Of a DNA stretch of 64,000 nt, positions 1 through 8,138 are shown one piece after another. The stretch covers positions 1 through 64,000 of the forward strand of contig QAKM01000044.1 in assembly GCA_003343805.1 (NCBI GenBank), read 5' to 3'. Numbering within the stretch: the first letter of the stretch is position 1; the number at the start of each line of letters is the position of its first letter. Source of the DNA: Bacillota bacterium (GTDB lineage: Bacteria; Bacillota; Clostridia; Christensenellales; Borkfalkiaceae). The notes under the pieces are model-generated. The model was not told where the DNA came from and did no database searches. It saw nothing but the letters and a program-made list of their open reading frames with translations. Position numbers and translations under genes: made by a program.

Positions 1-1
1 G

Positions 2-115
2 GGCGGGGAATATACCAAGGTGCGCGACTTCTCGGGCGATGCTTACTTCCAGGAGATCGCCGCGCAGTCGCAGATCATGCCGGATTTTACATCGGACAAA
101 AAGACGGATGCCTGA
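2..115 (+). CDS. C-terminal tail of an unidentified protein (partial)
   Basis: An open frame enters the window at base 2 and ends at the TGA at 113-115, giving 37 residues that finish in a charged tail (SDKKTDA). The start and most of the gene lie outside the window. The visible part has no motif that I recognise, so no function is proposed. Its codon use matches the neighbouring genes and it lies 70 bases upstream of the next start, so it is probably the end of a real gene. Confidence 0.5.
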   Translation, partial: GGEYTKVRDFSGDAYFQEIAAQSQIMPDFTSDKKTDA

Positions 116-126
116 GCGGGCGTAAA

Positions 127-152
127 CGAGCGGACGGTCCCCCGTCCGCTCG
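127..152 (+). terminator. Hairpin, possible weak terminator
   Basis: An 11-bp perfect inverted repeat (CGAGCGGACGG at 127-137 with its complement at 142-152) has a 4-base loop just after the partial gene. No T-run follows, so termination is uncertain. Confidence 0.4.
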
Positions 153-185
153 GCATTTCATTCACGATCGGGAGGAAAGGAACAC

Positions 186-938
186 ATGGACAGGATCCAA
201 AACTGCCAAGAAAAATTTGCCACACTCTTCGGCGGTACGCCGACGCAGAACGAGGGAAACGATCCCGAATTTATGCGCATGTTGCAGCGGTTCATCTTCG
301 GCGAGGTGAGCTACACGGGCTCTCTCGATAACAAGATGCGCGAGCTCGTCACGATCACCGTCTTGACCGTCAACCAGACGCTGCCGCAATTAAAGGCGCA
401 CGTCGCCGCCTGCCTCAATATCGGCATTTCCCCTGCGGAGATCCGCGAAACGGTGTATCAGTGCGCGCCCTTTATCGGTTTCCCCAAGACGCTCAACGCC
501 ATCGCCGCGATGGACGAAGTGTTTGCGGCAAACGGCATTGCCCTTCCTTTGGAAAATGCCGAAACGGTGACGGAACAAGACCGCTTTGCAAAGGGACTTG
601 CCCTGCAAACGCCCGTGTACGGTGACGAGATCAAAGACCGCTACACATGGCTGCCCGCAGAATTTGCCGAGGCGGTGCCGCGCTTTCTGACCGAGCTGTG
701 CTTTTCCGATTTCATGACGCGAAAAGGGTTAGACGGAAAGACGCGCGAGCTGTTGACCGTCGTCCTGCTGGCGGCGCTCGGCGGTGCGGAAGTGCAGGTG
801 CGCTCCCACGTCGAAGGCGCGCTGAAAACGGGCAGCACGAAGGAAGAAATTGTCTGCGCGCTCGTCCACGCCATGCCGTATATGGGTTTTCCGCGCCTCT
901 TTAACGCGCTGGGCTGCACGAAAGAGCTGTTATCTTAA
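186..938 (+). CDS. Carboxymuconolactone decarboxylase family protein, two tandem domains
   Basis: The 250-residue protein contains two copies of the CMD/AhpD-like helical fold. The first (about residues 25-115) has the segment LKAHVAACLNIG followed by GFPKTLNA. The second (about 160-245) has RSHVEGALKTG followed by GFPRLFNA. Tandem duplication is common in this family. The first repeat has only a single Cys near the usual redox site and neither has a CxxC pair, so an AhpD-type peroxidase role looks unlikely. Members range from aromatic-degradation decarboxylases to uncharacterised oxidoreductase partners, and the substrate cannot be read here. The ATG at 186 has AGGAAAGG upstream, and a terminator follows at once, so it may be transcribed alone or with the preceding partial gene. 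Confidence 0.8.
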   Translation: MDRIQNCQEKFATLFGGTPTQNEGNDPEFMRMLQRFIFGEVSYTGSLDNKMRELVTITVLTVNQTLPQLKAHVAACLNIGISPAEIRETVYQCAPFIGFPKTLNAIAAMDEVFAANGIALPLENAETVTEQDRFAKGLALQTPVYGDEIKDRYTWLPAEFAEAVPRFLTELCFSDFMTRKGLDGKTRELLTVVLLAALGGAEVQVRSHVEGALKTGSTKEEIVCALVHAMPYMGFPRLFNALGCTKELLS

Positions 939-954
939 AACTTCCCAATTTGCG

Positions 955-990
955 CGCCGCTTCGTTTGCTTCGGAGCGGCGGGTTTTTTT
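955..990 (+). terminator. Rho-independent terminator after the CMD gene
   Basis: A 7-bp stem (CGCCGCT at 955-961, AGCGGCG at 975-981) is followed by GG and a run of seven T. Confidence 0.75.
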
Positions 991-1001
991 GCTGCTTTTG
1001 T

Positions 1002-1030
1002 TCATATTCTCCGCTCCTCTGCCATAGGAT
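1002..1030 (+). promoter_or_regulatory. Sigma-E-like promoter of spoIVA
   Basis: TCATATT at 1002-1008 matches the B. subtilis sigma-E -35 consensus (KMATATT) fully. After a 14-base spacer, CATAGGAT at 1023-1030 matches the -10 consensus CATACAnT at most positions. spoIVA is a known sigma-E gene, so position and spacing both fit. Confidence 0.65.
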
Positions 1031-1055
1031 AGACAAGAAAACAGCGGAGGGGCGT

Positions 1056-2522
1056 ATGGAAGATATCGGCGTATATGAGGACATTGCGGCGCGCACGGGC
1101 GGGGAGATCTACATCGGTGTCGTGGGGCCGGTCCGGACGGGCAAATCTACCTTTATCAAGCGGTTCATGGAGGAACTTGTGCTCCCCGGGACGGAGGGGG
1201 CGAAACGGCAGCGCATGATCGATGAATTGCCGCAGTCTGCTTCGGGCAGGACGGTGATGACGACGGAGCCCAAATTTGTGCCCGAGGAGGCGGTCCCCGT
1301 TACCTTCGGAAAGGCGGATGCAAGCGTGCGCCTTGTGGACTGCGTCGGCTTCCCCGTACGCGGAGCGGCGGGATTTGAGGAGGACGGTGAGCCCCGCCTC
1401 GTCAAGACGCCGTGGAGCGAGACGCCCATGTCCTTTGAAGCGGCAGCGGAGGAGGGGACCCGCAAGGTGATGCGCGATCACTCGACGATCGGCATCGTCA
1501 TGACGACGGATGGCTCCGTCACGGGGATCGCGCGGGAGGACTATGAGGAAGCGGAGGCGCGCTGCATCTCCGAGATGAAGGAGGTCGAAAAGCCCTTCGC
1601 CATCCTGCTCAACTGCCGCGAGCCCGAGAACGCCGGGGAACTGCGCTCGGCTCTGGAAGAGCGCTATTCTGCGCCCGTGATCGCCGTCAATGCGGAGACG
1701 ATGGGCCGCGAGGAGATCGCCCGCATCCTGGAGCGCGTACTCTATGAATTTCCGGTGCTCACCGTGGACATCGAACTTCCCGATTGGATGCGCGTGTTCG
1801 ATGCCGATTCGCCCGTCGTGGCCGAGGCGCTTGCGTCCATCCGCTCCATCGTTCCGAAGATCGCCAAGATGAGCGACTGTGCGCTTCTCGACGTGCTGTT
1901 TGACGGGAATGAACGGCTGGCGCCTCCCTCGTCCGTGCGGCTGGACCCGGCGGCAGGAAGGGCAGTCGTGCGTGCCGAGGCGCGGGAAGGGGCGTTCCAC
2001 CGCGTTCTCGGCGAGATGTGCGGCGCCGAGATCGGCGATGATTTTGCGCTCATGAGCTATGTCGTTTCGCTCGGAGAGGCAAAGAAACTCTACGACCGCG
2101 TCGGCAAGGCCTTTGAAGATGCCAAAGAGTACGGATATGGCATCGTGCCGCCCGAAGGGGACGAGATGAGCCTTTCCGAGCCGAAGGTGGTCAAAAAGGG
2201 TGGACGTGTAGGGGTCGACCTGCATGCGGACGCGCCCAGCTATCACATCATCCGCGTGGATCTGAGTGGGGAAGTGCGGCCGGCCCTTGGAAACGAGGAA
2301 CAGAGCGAGGAGTTTGCCAAGACGCTCGCGGAAAATATGGAGACGCAGCCCGAGGTCGCCTGGAACACCAATATGTTTGGCAAGACGCTCAAGGAACTTT
2401 TAGGAGATGAGCTGTATCTCAAGAACCGCTCGATGGCGGAGAACGTGCAGAAGAAGATGCGGAGGACGGTGACGCGCATCGTCAATGAGGGAAAGGGCGG
2501 GGTCATCTGTATCCTGATCTGA
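1056..2522 (+). CDS. spoIVA: Stage IV sporulation protein A, SpoIVA
   Basis: SpoIVA is an ATP-hydrolysing cytoskeletal protein that forms the basement layer of the spore coat on the mother-cell side of the forespore. The 488-residue protein has the family length (about 490). It opens with the characteristic N-terminus up to the Walker A motif GPVRTGKST (residues 24-32) and ends with the typical hydrophobic tail GGVICILI. The ATG at 1056 is chosen because GGAGGGG lies just upstream at 1046-1052 and the family N-terminus begins there; an in-frame extension further upstream runs through the preceding terminator. The gene has its own sigma-E-like promoter and terminator, so it is monocistronic and mother-cell specific. 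Confidence 0.97.
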   Translation: MEDIGVYEDIAARTGGEIYIGVVGPVRTGKSTFIKRFMEELVLPGTEGAKRQRMIDELPQSASGRTVMTTEPKFVPEEAVPVTFGKADASVRLVDCVGFPVRGAAGFEEDGEPRLVKTPWSETPMSFEAAAEEGTRKVMRDHSTIGIVMTTDGSVTGIAREDYEEAEARCISEMKEVEKPFAILLNCREPENAGELRSALEERYSAPVIAVNAETMGREEIARILERVLYEFPVLTVDIELPDWMRVFDADSPVVAEALASIRSIVPKIAKMSDCALLDVLFDGNERLAPPSSVRLDPAAGRAVVRAEAREGAFHRVLGEMCGAEIGDDFALMSYVVSLGEAKKLYDRVGKAFEDAKEYGYGIVPPEGDEMSLSEPKVVKKGGRVGVDLHADAPSYHIIRVDLSGEVRPALGNEEQSEEFAKTLAENMETQPEVAWNTNMFGKTLKELLGDELYLKNRSMAENVQKKMRRTVTRIVNEGKGGVICILI

Positions 2523-2527
2523 GGAAG

Positions 2528-2551
2528 GGGAGAGCAACTGCTCTCCCTTTT
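2528..2551 (+). terminator. Rho-independent terminator after spoIVA
   Basis: An 8-bp perfect stem (GGGAGAGC at 2528-2535, GCTCTCCC at 2540-2547) with loop AACT is followed by TTTT. Confidence 0.8.
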
Positions 2552-2573
2552 CGCGCTCGTCCGGGCGACGGGC

Positions 2574-2602
2574 TTGACAAAACGGGGTATTTCCGATAGA
2601 AT
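2574..2602 (+). promoter_or_regulatory. Sigma-A promoter of the BaiN-type gene
   Basis: TTGACA at 2574-2579, a 17-base spacer and TAGAAT at 2597-2602 form a near-consensus housekeeping promoter. Confidence 0.8.
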
Positions 2603-2633
2603 AGATGGGAAAGAACGGAAGAGGAGAAATGCG

Positions 2634-3878
2634 ATGGGAAAGGTCGTCGTCATCGGAGGCGGTGCGGCAGGGCTCATGGCGGCCTATGCGGCGGGAAGCG
2701 GCGGGGCGCAGGTGACGCTTCTGGAGCGAAACGAAAAGCTGGGGAAAAAGATCTATATCACGGGCAAGGGCAGGTGCAACCTCACGAACGACTGCCCGCC
2801 CGATGACTTTTTGGAGCACGTGGTGCGCGGCGGGAAATTTCTGACGGGCGCCGTCTGGTCGTTCTCTCCCGAGGATATGATGGCGCTGTGCGAGCGCTTT
2901 TCACTTCCCCTCAAAGTGGAGCGCGGAAACCGTGTGTTTCCCGTGAGCGATCATGCGAGCGACGTGACGAAAATGTTGGAAAGAGCCTGCCTTTCGGTGG
3001 GTGTAGACATCCGTCTGAATGAATATGTAACAAAAATCGACGTTTTGCATAGTACTATGCGTGACATAATATCGGAAAAATCGCGCTTTTCCGCCCATTC
3101 CGTCGTCATTGCGACGGGCGGGCTTTCCTATCCTTCGACGGGCTCCACGGGCGACGGGCTCACATTTGCCAAGGGGCTCGGACACACGATCGTGCCCTGC
3201 GTTCCGTCTCTTGTCGGCCTCAACTGCAGGGGAGATTTCTCCGCGCTCCAGGGCGTCTCTTTGAAAAATGTGTGCCTGTTTGTAAAGCGCGGGGGGAAAG
3301 TCATCTTTTCCGAACAGGGAGAGATGCTCTTCACGCACTACGGGATCAGCGGACCGCTCGTCCTTTCGCTCTCCGCACGCATCAACCGGCTGCCCTTCTC
3401 CGAGCTCGCCTGTTTTCTCGACTTCAAGCCGGCGCTCGATCGGGAAAAGCTGGATGCGCGGCTCGTGCGCGATCTTTCGGAGCGCAAAAATGAGCAGATG
3501 AAGAATGTCATGCGCGGGCTGCTCCCCGCCGCGCTGTGTGGGCCCGTTCTTTCCGCCGCGGGGATCGCTGCACACAAACAGGCGAATGCCGTGACGCGGG
3601 AAGAGCGTTTCTCGCTCCTTTCGGCGCTCAAGCATTTCCCGCTTGCGATCTCATCGCTGCGCGGGTTTGAGGAGGCCGTCGTCACTTCGGGTGGCGTGGA
3701 TACGCGCGAAGTTTCCTCCAAGACGATGGAGAGCAAACGTTCGCCCGGCGTATTTTTTGCGGGAGAGGTGCTGGATGCGGATGCCTATACGGGCGGCTTC
3801 AATCTTCAGATCGCCTTCTCTACGGGGTACACGGCGGGACTTGCCGCCGCGAAACACGCGCAAAATCCGGAGGAATGA
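2634..3878 (+). CDS. BaiN/HI0933-type FAD-dependent NAD(P) oxidoreductase
   Basis: The 414-residue protein starts with a dinucleotide-binding fold (GGGAAGL near residue 8) and continues with the family signature TGKGRCNLTN. Later come the ATGGLSYPSTGSTGDG segment and the C-terminal FAGEVLDADAYTGGFNLQ motif. This is the conserved flavoprotein family called HI0933/YhiN in proteobacteria and BaiN in clostridia. BaiN has been linked to bile-acid dehydroxylation, but most members have no proven substrate, so only redox chemistry is proposed. The ATG at 2634 follows GAGGAGAAAT. Residues about 137-146 (LHSTMRDIIS) are encoded by a copy of the dispersed palindromic repeat at 3043-3072, in a locally AT-rich stretch unlike the rest of the gene. 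Confidence 0.88.
   Translation: MGKVVVIGGGAAGLMAAYAAGSGGAQVTLLERNEKLGKKIYITGKGRCNLTNDCPPDDFLEHVVRGGKFLTGAVWSFSPEDMMALCERFSLPLKVERGNRVFPVSDHASDVTKMLERACLSVGVDIRLNEYVTKIDVLHSTMRDIISEKSRFSAHSVVIATGGLSYPSTGSTGDGLTFAKGLGHTIVPCVPSLVGLNCRGDFSALQGVSLKNVCLFVKRGGKVIFSEQGEMLFTHYGISGPLVLSLSARINRLPFSELACFLDFKPALDREKLDARLVRDLSERKNEQMKNVMRGLLPAALCGPVLSAAGIAAHKQANAVTREERFSLLSALKHFPLAISSLRGFEEAVVTSGGVDTREVSSKTMESKRSPGVFFAGEVLDADAYTGGFNLQIAFSTGYTAGLAAAKHAQNPEE
3043..3072 (+). repeat. Dispersed palindromic repeat, copy 1 (inside the BaiN-type gene)
   Basis: This copy has TTTTGCATAGTACTATGC followed directly by GTGACATAATAT and serves here as the reference sequence. It contains the 14-bp perfect palindrome GCATAGTACTATGC at 3047-3060. 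It is read in the host gene as the peptide VLHSTMRDII. Confidence 0.9.
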
Positions 3879-3879
3879 T

Positions 3880-3908
3880 TTGACTTTGTGCGCGCTTTCG
3901 GATATAAT
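3880..3908 (+). promoter_or_regulatory. Sigma-A promoter of the aroH/cmk-plsC-ispH/rpsA operon
   Basis: TTGACT at 3880-3885, a 17-base spacer and a consensus TATAAT at 3903-3908 start immediately after the stop codon of the preceding gene. Confidence 0.85.
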
Positions 3909-3944
3909 GGTATTATCCAAAAGAAAATTGTGAGGGGATTTTGT

Positions 3945-4952
3945 ATGACGGTCATCCGCGGTGCAACGACGATCCCGGGCGATGAGCCCGAGGAGATCAA
4001 AAAGGCGGTCAAGGAGCTTCTCGATCAGACGGTGAGCCGCAACTCTCTCAACCGGGACGAGATCTTAAGCATCGTCTTTTCGAGTACGTCCGATATCCAT
4101 TCGTATTATCCCGCCAAGGCGGCGCGGGAGGCGGGATACTCTTCGAGCCCGCTCTTTTCGTCGCAGGAGCCCGATATCGAGGGCGGCCTTCCGCTCTGCA
4201 TCCGTGTGATGCTCTTTGTCGAACGGAACATCGAACCGCATCACGTCTATTTAAGGGGCGCGCGCGTTCTCCGCAAGGATATCGCTGCCAAGATCAACAT
4301 CGCCATCGACGGGCCTGCGGGAAGCGGGAAGTCCACAATGGCGAAGGCGCTTGCAAAGAGCATGAACATCCTCTATCTCGATACGGGCGCCATGTATCGT
4401 GCCTGTGCGCTCCGGGCTCTGACGCGCGGGGCAGATCTTGAGGACGAGGCTTCCGTCATCGACAGTATGCGCGATCTCTCTCTGGAGATCAAATATGAGG
4501 ACGGGGCGCAGGTCACCATTCTCGATGGCGAGGACGTCTCCGAACGCATCCGTGAGCCCGAGGTCTCCATGGCTGCCTCCACGGTATCGAAGTATCCCGC
4601 TGTGCGCCTCAAGATGGTGGAAAAGCAGCGCGAGATCGCCGACCGGATGTCCTGCGTTCTGGACGGCAGGGATATCGGCACCTTTGTGTTGCCCGAGGCG
4701 GACTTCAAGTTTTTCCTTACGGCAGAACCTGCGGTGCGCGCAAAGCGCCGGTATGACGAGCTCAAGGCAAAGGGGTATCCCGTCGATCTGAAGGAGCTGG
4801 AGGCAGAGATCGTCCGCCGCGACGAGCAGGATTCCTCGCGCGCGTTTGCGCCCCTGAAGCAGGCGGAGGACGCCGTTTTGATCGATACTTCCCGCATGAC
4901 GCCCGACGAGGTGCTCGAAGAACTCAAACGCAGGATCCAGGAGAAGATCTGA
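3945..4952 (+). CDS. cmk: Chorismate mutase (AroH type) - cytidylate kinase fusion
   Basis: Two enzymes are joined in 335 residues. Residues 1-113 match the AroH-type trimeric chorismate mutase, which makes prephenate for Phe/Tyr. They start MTVIRGATTI and contain QEPDIEGGLPLCIRVML and HVYLRGARVL. The active-site residues of B. subtilis AroH (Arg7, Glu78, Arg90, Tyr108) correspond to Arg5, Glu75, Arg87 and Tyr102. Residues 116-335 are cytidylate kinase, which phosphorylates CMP/dCMP, with P-loop GPAGSGKST (122-130), LDTGAMYR and DGRDIGTFV. The ATG at 3945 follows GAGGGG. The gene heads the classical cmk-plsC-ispH-rpsA cluster and overlaps plsC by one base, so the kinase is in its normal place and the mutase is the addition. 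No frameshift or stop separates the halves. Confidence 0.93.
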   Translation: MTVIRGATTIPGDEPEEIKKAVKELLDQTVSRNSLNRDEILSIVFSSTSDIHSYYPAKAAREAGYSSSPLFSSQEPDIEGGLPLCIRVMLFVERNIEPHHVYLRGARVLRKDIAAKINIAIDGPAGSGKSTMAKALAKSMNILYLDTGAMYRACALRALTRGADLEDEASVIDSMRDLSLEIKYEDGAQVTILDGEDVSERIREPEVSMAASTVSKYPAVRLKMVEKQREIADRMSCVLDGRDIGTFVLPEADFKFFLTAEPAVRAKRRYDELKAKGYPVDLKELEAEIVRRDEQDSSRAFAPLKQAEDAVLIDTSRMTPDEVLEELKRRIQEKI

Positions 4953-5698
4953 TGAAAGAAGAACAGACGGCAGAGCTCTCTGCCGCACAGCAGCCGGAAA
5001 AGGCGCCGAAGAAGCAAAAAGATGCGGAGCGGGTGCGCCTTTTCCCCGCAGGCAAAAACGGGTACCACAGGATGCCGCTCATGGATTTTCTGCGGGCGAT
5101 CTTTTATCCCATCCATGCCGTCTTGTATCCCTTCCGGATGCACGGGTATAAAAAGGTAGGCCCGGGACCATACATCTATGTCGGGAACCACTACTGTCTC
5201 TGGGATGTCTTTTATCCCGCTCATTCGACCAAGGACGGCATCCACTATCTTGCCAAGGAGTCCATCCTCCACGCCCCCGTTCTCGGGAGCTGGGCAAAGA
5301 GGGTGGGCGTTATCGGCGCCATGCGCGACGGTACGGATGTGCACACGCTGATGGACGCCATGCGCGTCCTCAAGAACGGAGAGAAGATCTCCATGTTTCC
5401 CGAGGGAACGCGCAACAAAGGGGAGGGCGACGACTTCCTTCCCTTCCACGGCGGCGCGGCGCTCCTTGCCATCAAGACAAAGACGCCCGTCATTCCCTTT
5501 GTCATCTGCAACCGTCCGCACGTTTTCCGTGTGACGCACGTCGTATTCGGCGAACCGATGGAGCTCAAGGAATTTTACGGGCGCAAGCTCACGCAGTCCG
5601 ATTATGAGGCTGCGGACGAGATGCTCAGGAACAGGCTCTACGAGCTCCGCGAGGAATTCCGCGCCTCCCGCAAAAAGGGCAAGAAAAAGCGGGGGTGA
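4952..5698 (+). CDS. plsC: 1-acyl-glycerol-3-phosphate acyltransferase (PlsC family)
   Basis: This membrane-associated enzyme transfers an acyl chain to lysophosphatidic acid in phospholipid synthesis. The 248-residue protein has the H(X)4D catalytic motif as HYCLWD and the substrate-binding motif FPEGTRNK, followed by a hydrophobic PVIPFVI segment. The N-terminal ~30 residues are charged, rich in Glu, Lys and Gln, and the last ~10 are strongly basic. Its ATG overlaps the TGA of the preceding fusion gene and its own stop overlaps the next GTG, so the three genes are translationally coupled. The family also includes acyltransferases of other specificities, so the exact acceptor is inferred from context. 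Confidence 0.9.
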   Translation: MKEEQTAELSAAQQPEKAPKKQKDAERVRLFPAGKNGYHRMPLMDFLRAIFYPIHAVLYPFRMHGYKKVGPGPYIYVGNHYCLWDVFYPAHSTKDGIHYLAKESILHAPVLGSWAKRVGVIGAMRDGTDVHTLMDAMRVLKNGEKISMFPEGTRNKGEGDDFLPFHGGAALLAIKTKTPVIPFVICNRPHVFRVTHVVFGEPMELKEFYGRKLTQSDYEAADEMLRNRLYELREEFRASRKKGKKKRG

Positions 5699-7824
5699 GC
5701 GGCGTGGAAGTCATCGTGGCCGAGCACTGCGGCTTTTGTGCGGGCGTCCGGAATGCGGTCGATACGGCGCTCTCCGTCTATCCGGAGAACGCCTATATTT
5801 TGGGTGAGCTCATCCACAATCCCGATGTCACCGAGCGCATCGCCTCCCGCGGGATCGTGACAGTGGAGAGCGTGGAAGAAGTCCCCGACGGGGCGACGCT
5901 CCTCATCCGTTCGCACGGGGTGGGCAGGAAGGTCTACGAAACGTGCGCCTCCCGCGGGATCGTCATCGTCGACTGCACCTGTTCCTTCGTGCAGCGTTCT
6001 CAGCGCATCGTACACGAACAGAGCGCGCTCGGAAGGACGGTCGTCATCATCGGGCATCCCGAGCACCCCGAAACGGTGGGGCTTCTGGGGTGGGTCGCCG
6101 AGGGGGGAGAAGCCTACGTTTTTTCCTCTCCGGACGACGATTTCAGTATTTTACGGGACAAAGACCTCGCTGTTGTGGCTCAAACCACCTTTTCGGAGCA
6201 AAGTTTTTCGGAAAGCTGCGAAAATCTTCGCAAAGTATGTCAAAAAACAGTTGAGATTTTTAGGACGATTTGTTATACTACTGTATGCCGGCAGCGTGAA
6301 GCGAAAGAGATCGCGCAGAAGGCAGATGCTGTGCTCGTCATCGGCGGGCTGAACAGCAGCAACACCGGGAAATTATACGAGATCGCCTCGCGCTATTGCG
6401 GCAACGTGATCAGGCTGCCCAATGCCAAAGCGTTCGAGTATGAGAAAATTAAAACTTTTAATAAGGTAGGCGTCATTGCGGGGGCAAGCACTCCCGATTG
6501 GCAAACTCAGGAGGTTCTTTTTAAGATGGAAGAAAGCAACGCGGAAGTTCAGGCAACGACAATGCAGGATGTCGTTGAGGAGATGGGCAAAGAGGAGCGG
6601 TACAAGAAGGGGCAGCTGATCACTGCCAAGATCGTATCCGCTACGGACGAAGGGGTCTATGTGTCCGCTTCGGGCAAATTGGAGATTTTGCTCCCGAAAG
6701 AAGAGCTTGACTGCGAAACATACAGCCGCGAAGAGTATGCGGCAAAGGTCGGGGAAGAGATCGAGGTCATGGTGCTGGAGGTCAGCCCCCGTGTCAAATT
6801 GTCCCAGAAGATGGTGAAGAAGCTCCGCGAAGAGGAGGAGATGCTCAAGGAGATCGAGGACGGCAAGGAATTTACCGTCGTCTGCACCGGTTTCAACAAG
6901 GGCGGCCTTACGGCAGAGCTCGGTACCTATCCCGTATTCATTCCTGCAAAGGAGATCCGCACCGGCTATGTGCGCGATCTGGAAAAGTACGTCGGCAAGA
7001 AACTCCGTCTGAAACTCCTCGAGATCAGAAAGGAGCGCAGGAAGGAGATCATCGCTTCCCAGCGCGTCATCCTTGAAGCAGAGAAGGAGGCCCGCGAGGC
7101 TGCCAAGGCTGCCAAGGAAGAGGCATTCTTCGATTCCATCCATGTCGATGACGTCGTCGAAGGCAAGGTGGAGCGTGTGACCAACTTCGGTGCATTCGTC
7201 TCCGTCAACGGCTTCGACTGCCTTGCACACATCTCCGACCTCGCATGGACGGGCGTCAAGAACGTGACCGACGTGCTCGAGATCGGCAAGCGCTATCAGT
7301 TCAAGGTCCTCAACGTCGACCGCGAGAAGAAGAAGGTCTCCATCGGCTACAAGCAGCTTCAGCCCCAGCCTTGGGATCTTGCTGCCGAGAAGTATCACGA
7401 GGGCGACATCGTTCACGGCAAGGTCGTGCGCATCGTCACCTACGGTGCATTCGTGGAGCTTGAGAAGGGCATCGATGGTCTCGTCCATGTTTCCCAGATC
7501 TCCCATGAGTGGCTCGACAATCCTACCTCCGTGCTTCAGATCGGGGAGGAAGTGGATGCCAAGATCCTTGCGTTCGATCCCGAGGCAAGACGCATCACGC
7601 TCTCCATCAAGGCGCTTCAGCCGAAGCCCGAGCAGGAGTATCGTGAGCCCCGCGCTGACCGCGGCGACAGAGAGAACGGCCGCGGCAAGGGCAAGAAGGG
7701 CGGCAGAAAGAACTTCAACGCACCCGAGGGCGAAGAGGACGAGTACAGAGAATGGAAGGAAGGCGGCTACGGCGGCGCTTCCATCGCGGAACTTCTTCAC
7801 CTTGACGGCGAGGAAGACAAGTAA
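5695..7824 (+). CDS. ispH: IspH (HMBPP reductase) - ribosomal protein S1 fusion
   Basis: Residues 1 to about 285 are 4-hydroxy-3-methylbut-2-enyl diphosphate reductase, the last step of the MEP isoprenoid pathway. The three iron-sulfur ligand cysteines are Cys15 (in HCGFCAGV), Cys96 (DCTCSFV) and Cys193 (TICYTTVC); the active-site segments SHGV and HPEHPE are also present. Residues ~300-640 contain four S1 RNA-binding repeats beginning near 302, 390, 482 and 567, followed by a charged, Gly/Lys/Arg-rich tail. Such IspH-S1 fusions are known in clostridia, where the S1 part is annotated as RpsA-like. The GTG start at 5695 overlaps the plsC stop; another GTG lies at 5704. The dxs and ispA genes at 32-34.7 kb belong to the same pathway. 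Confidence 0.95.
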   Translation: MSGVEVIVAEHCGFCAGVRNAVDTALSVYPENAYILGELIHNPDVTERIASRGIVTVESVEEVPDGATLLIRSHGVGRKVYETCASRGIVIVDCTCSFVQRSQRIVHEQSALGRTVVIIGHPEHPETVGLLGWVAEGGEAYVFSSPDDDFSILRDKDLAVVAQTTFSEQSFSESCENLRKVCQKTVEIFRTICYTTVCRQREAKEIAQKADAVLVIGGLNSSNTGKLYEIASRYCGNVIRLPNAKAFEYEKIKTFNKVGVIAGASTPDWQTQEVLFKMEESNAEVQATTMQDVVEEMGKEERYKKGQLITAKIVSATDEGVYVSASGKLEILLPKEELDCETYSREEYAAKVGEEIEVMVLEVSPRVKLSQKMVKKLREEEEMLKEIEDGKEFTVVCTGFNKGGLTAELGTYPVFIPAKEIRTGYVRDLEKYVGKKLRLKLLEIRKERRKEIIASQRVILEAEKEAREAAKAAKEEAFFDSIHVDDVVEGKVERVTNFGAFVSVNGFDCLAHISDLAWTGVKNVTDVLEIGKRYQFKVLNVDREKKKVSIGYKQLQPQPWDLAAEKYHEGDIVHGKVVRIVTYGAFVELEKGIDGLVHVSQISHEWLDNPTSVLQIGEEVDAKILAFDPEARRITLSIKALQPKPEQEYREPRADRGDRENGRGKGKKGGRKNFNAPEGEEDEYREWKEGGYGGASIAELLHLDGEEDK

Positions 7825-7841
7825 TTTTATAAGATGGATTT

Positions 7842-7880
7842 GGCGCCGCAGCATCATGCTGCGGCGCCTTTGTATTTTCT
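7842..7880 (+). terminator. Rho-independent terminator of the ispH/rpsA operon
   Basis: A 12-bp perfect GC-rich stem (7842-7853 with 7857-7868, loop TCA) is followed by TTTGTATTTT. Confidence 0.85.
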
Positions 7881-7964
7881 ATCGGGATCGGACGATCGGA
7901 TCCGCATGGCAGGGGACCGGCCTTGTCGACGGAAAAGCTCTCGGAACAGTCGGTCCCGCATCAA

Positions 7965-8002
7965 AAAAATCGGGAAAGACGATTTCATCTTTCCCGATTT
8001 TT
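7965..8002 (-). terminator. Terminator of tRNA-Leu(AAG), possibly bidirectional
   Basis: A 15-bp perfect stem (7965-7979 with 7988-8002) has A-runs on the left and T-runs on the right, so it can end transcription from either side. It abuts the 3' CCA end of the minus-strand tRNA. Further left, GGGACCG at 7913-7919 and CGGTCCC at 7951-7957 form another inverted repeat of unknown role. Confidence 0.85.
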
Positions 8003-8086
8003 GGTGCGGTCGACAGGAATTGAACCTGCATGGTGTTACCCACAAGATCCTTAGTCTTGCGCGTCTGCCAGTTCCGCCACGACCGC
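8002..8086 (-). tRNA. tRNA-Leu (anticodon AAG)
   Basis: The minus strand folds into an 85-base class II tRNA with acceptor stem GCGGTCG/CGACCGC, discriminator A and an encoded CCA end. The anticodon stem is CAAGA/TCTTG with loop CTAAGGA, hence anticodon AAG. A long variable arm (TGGGTAACACCA) precedes a T-arm with TTCAATT. A34 would be expected to be converted to inosine by TadA, to read CUU/CUC. It has its own promoter and terminator. Confidence 0.92.
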
Positions 8087-8138
8087 ATATTTATTTGTCG
8101 CTGTCTTGGAAGAGGTCGTCCTCGCTGACAGCTTTTAT

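Noticed and set aside
6268-6290. TATACTACTGTATGCC inside ispH, superficially like the repeat
   Set aside because: The residues (TICYTTVCRQ) are the conserved third cysteine region of IspH and the bases do not align with the repeat.
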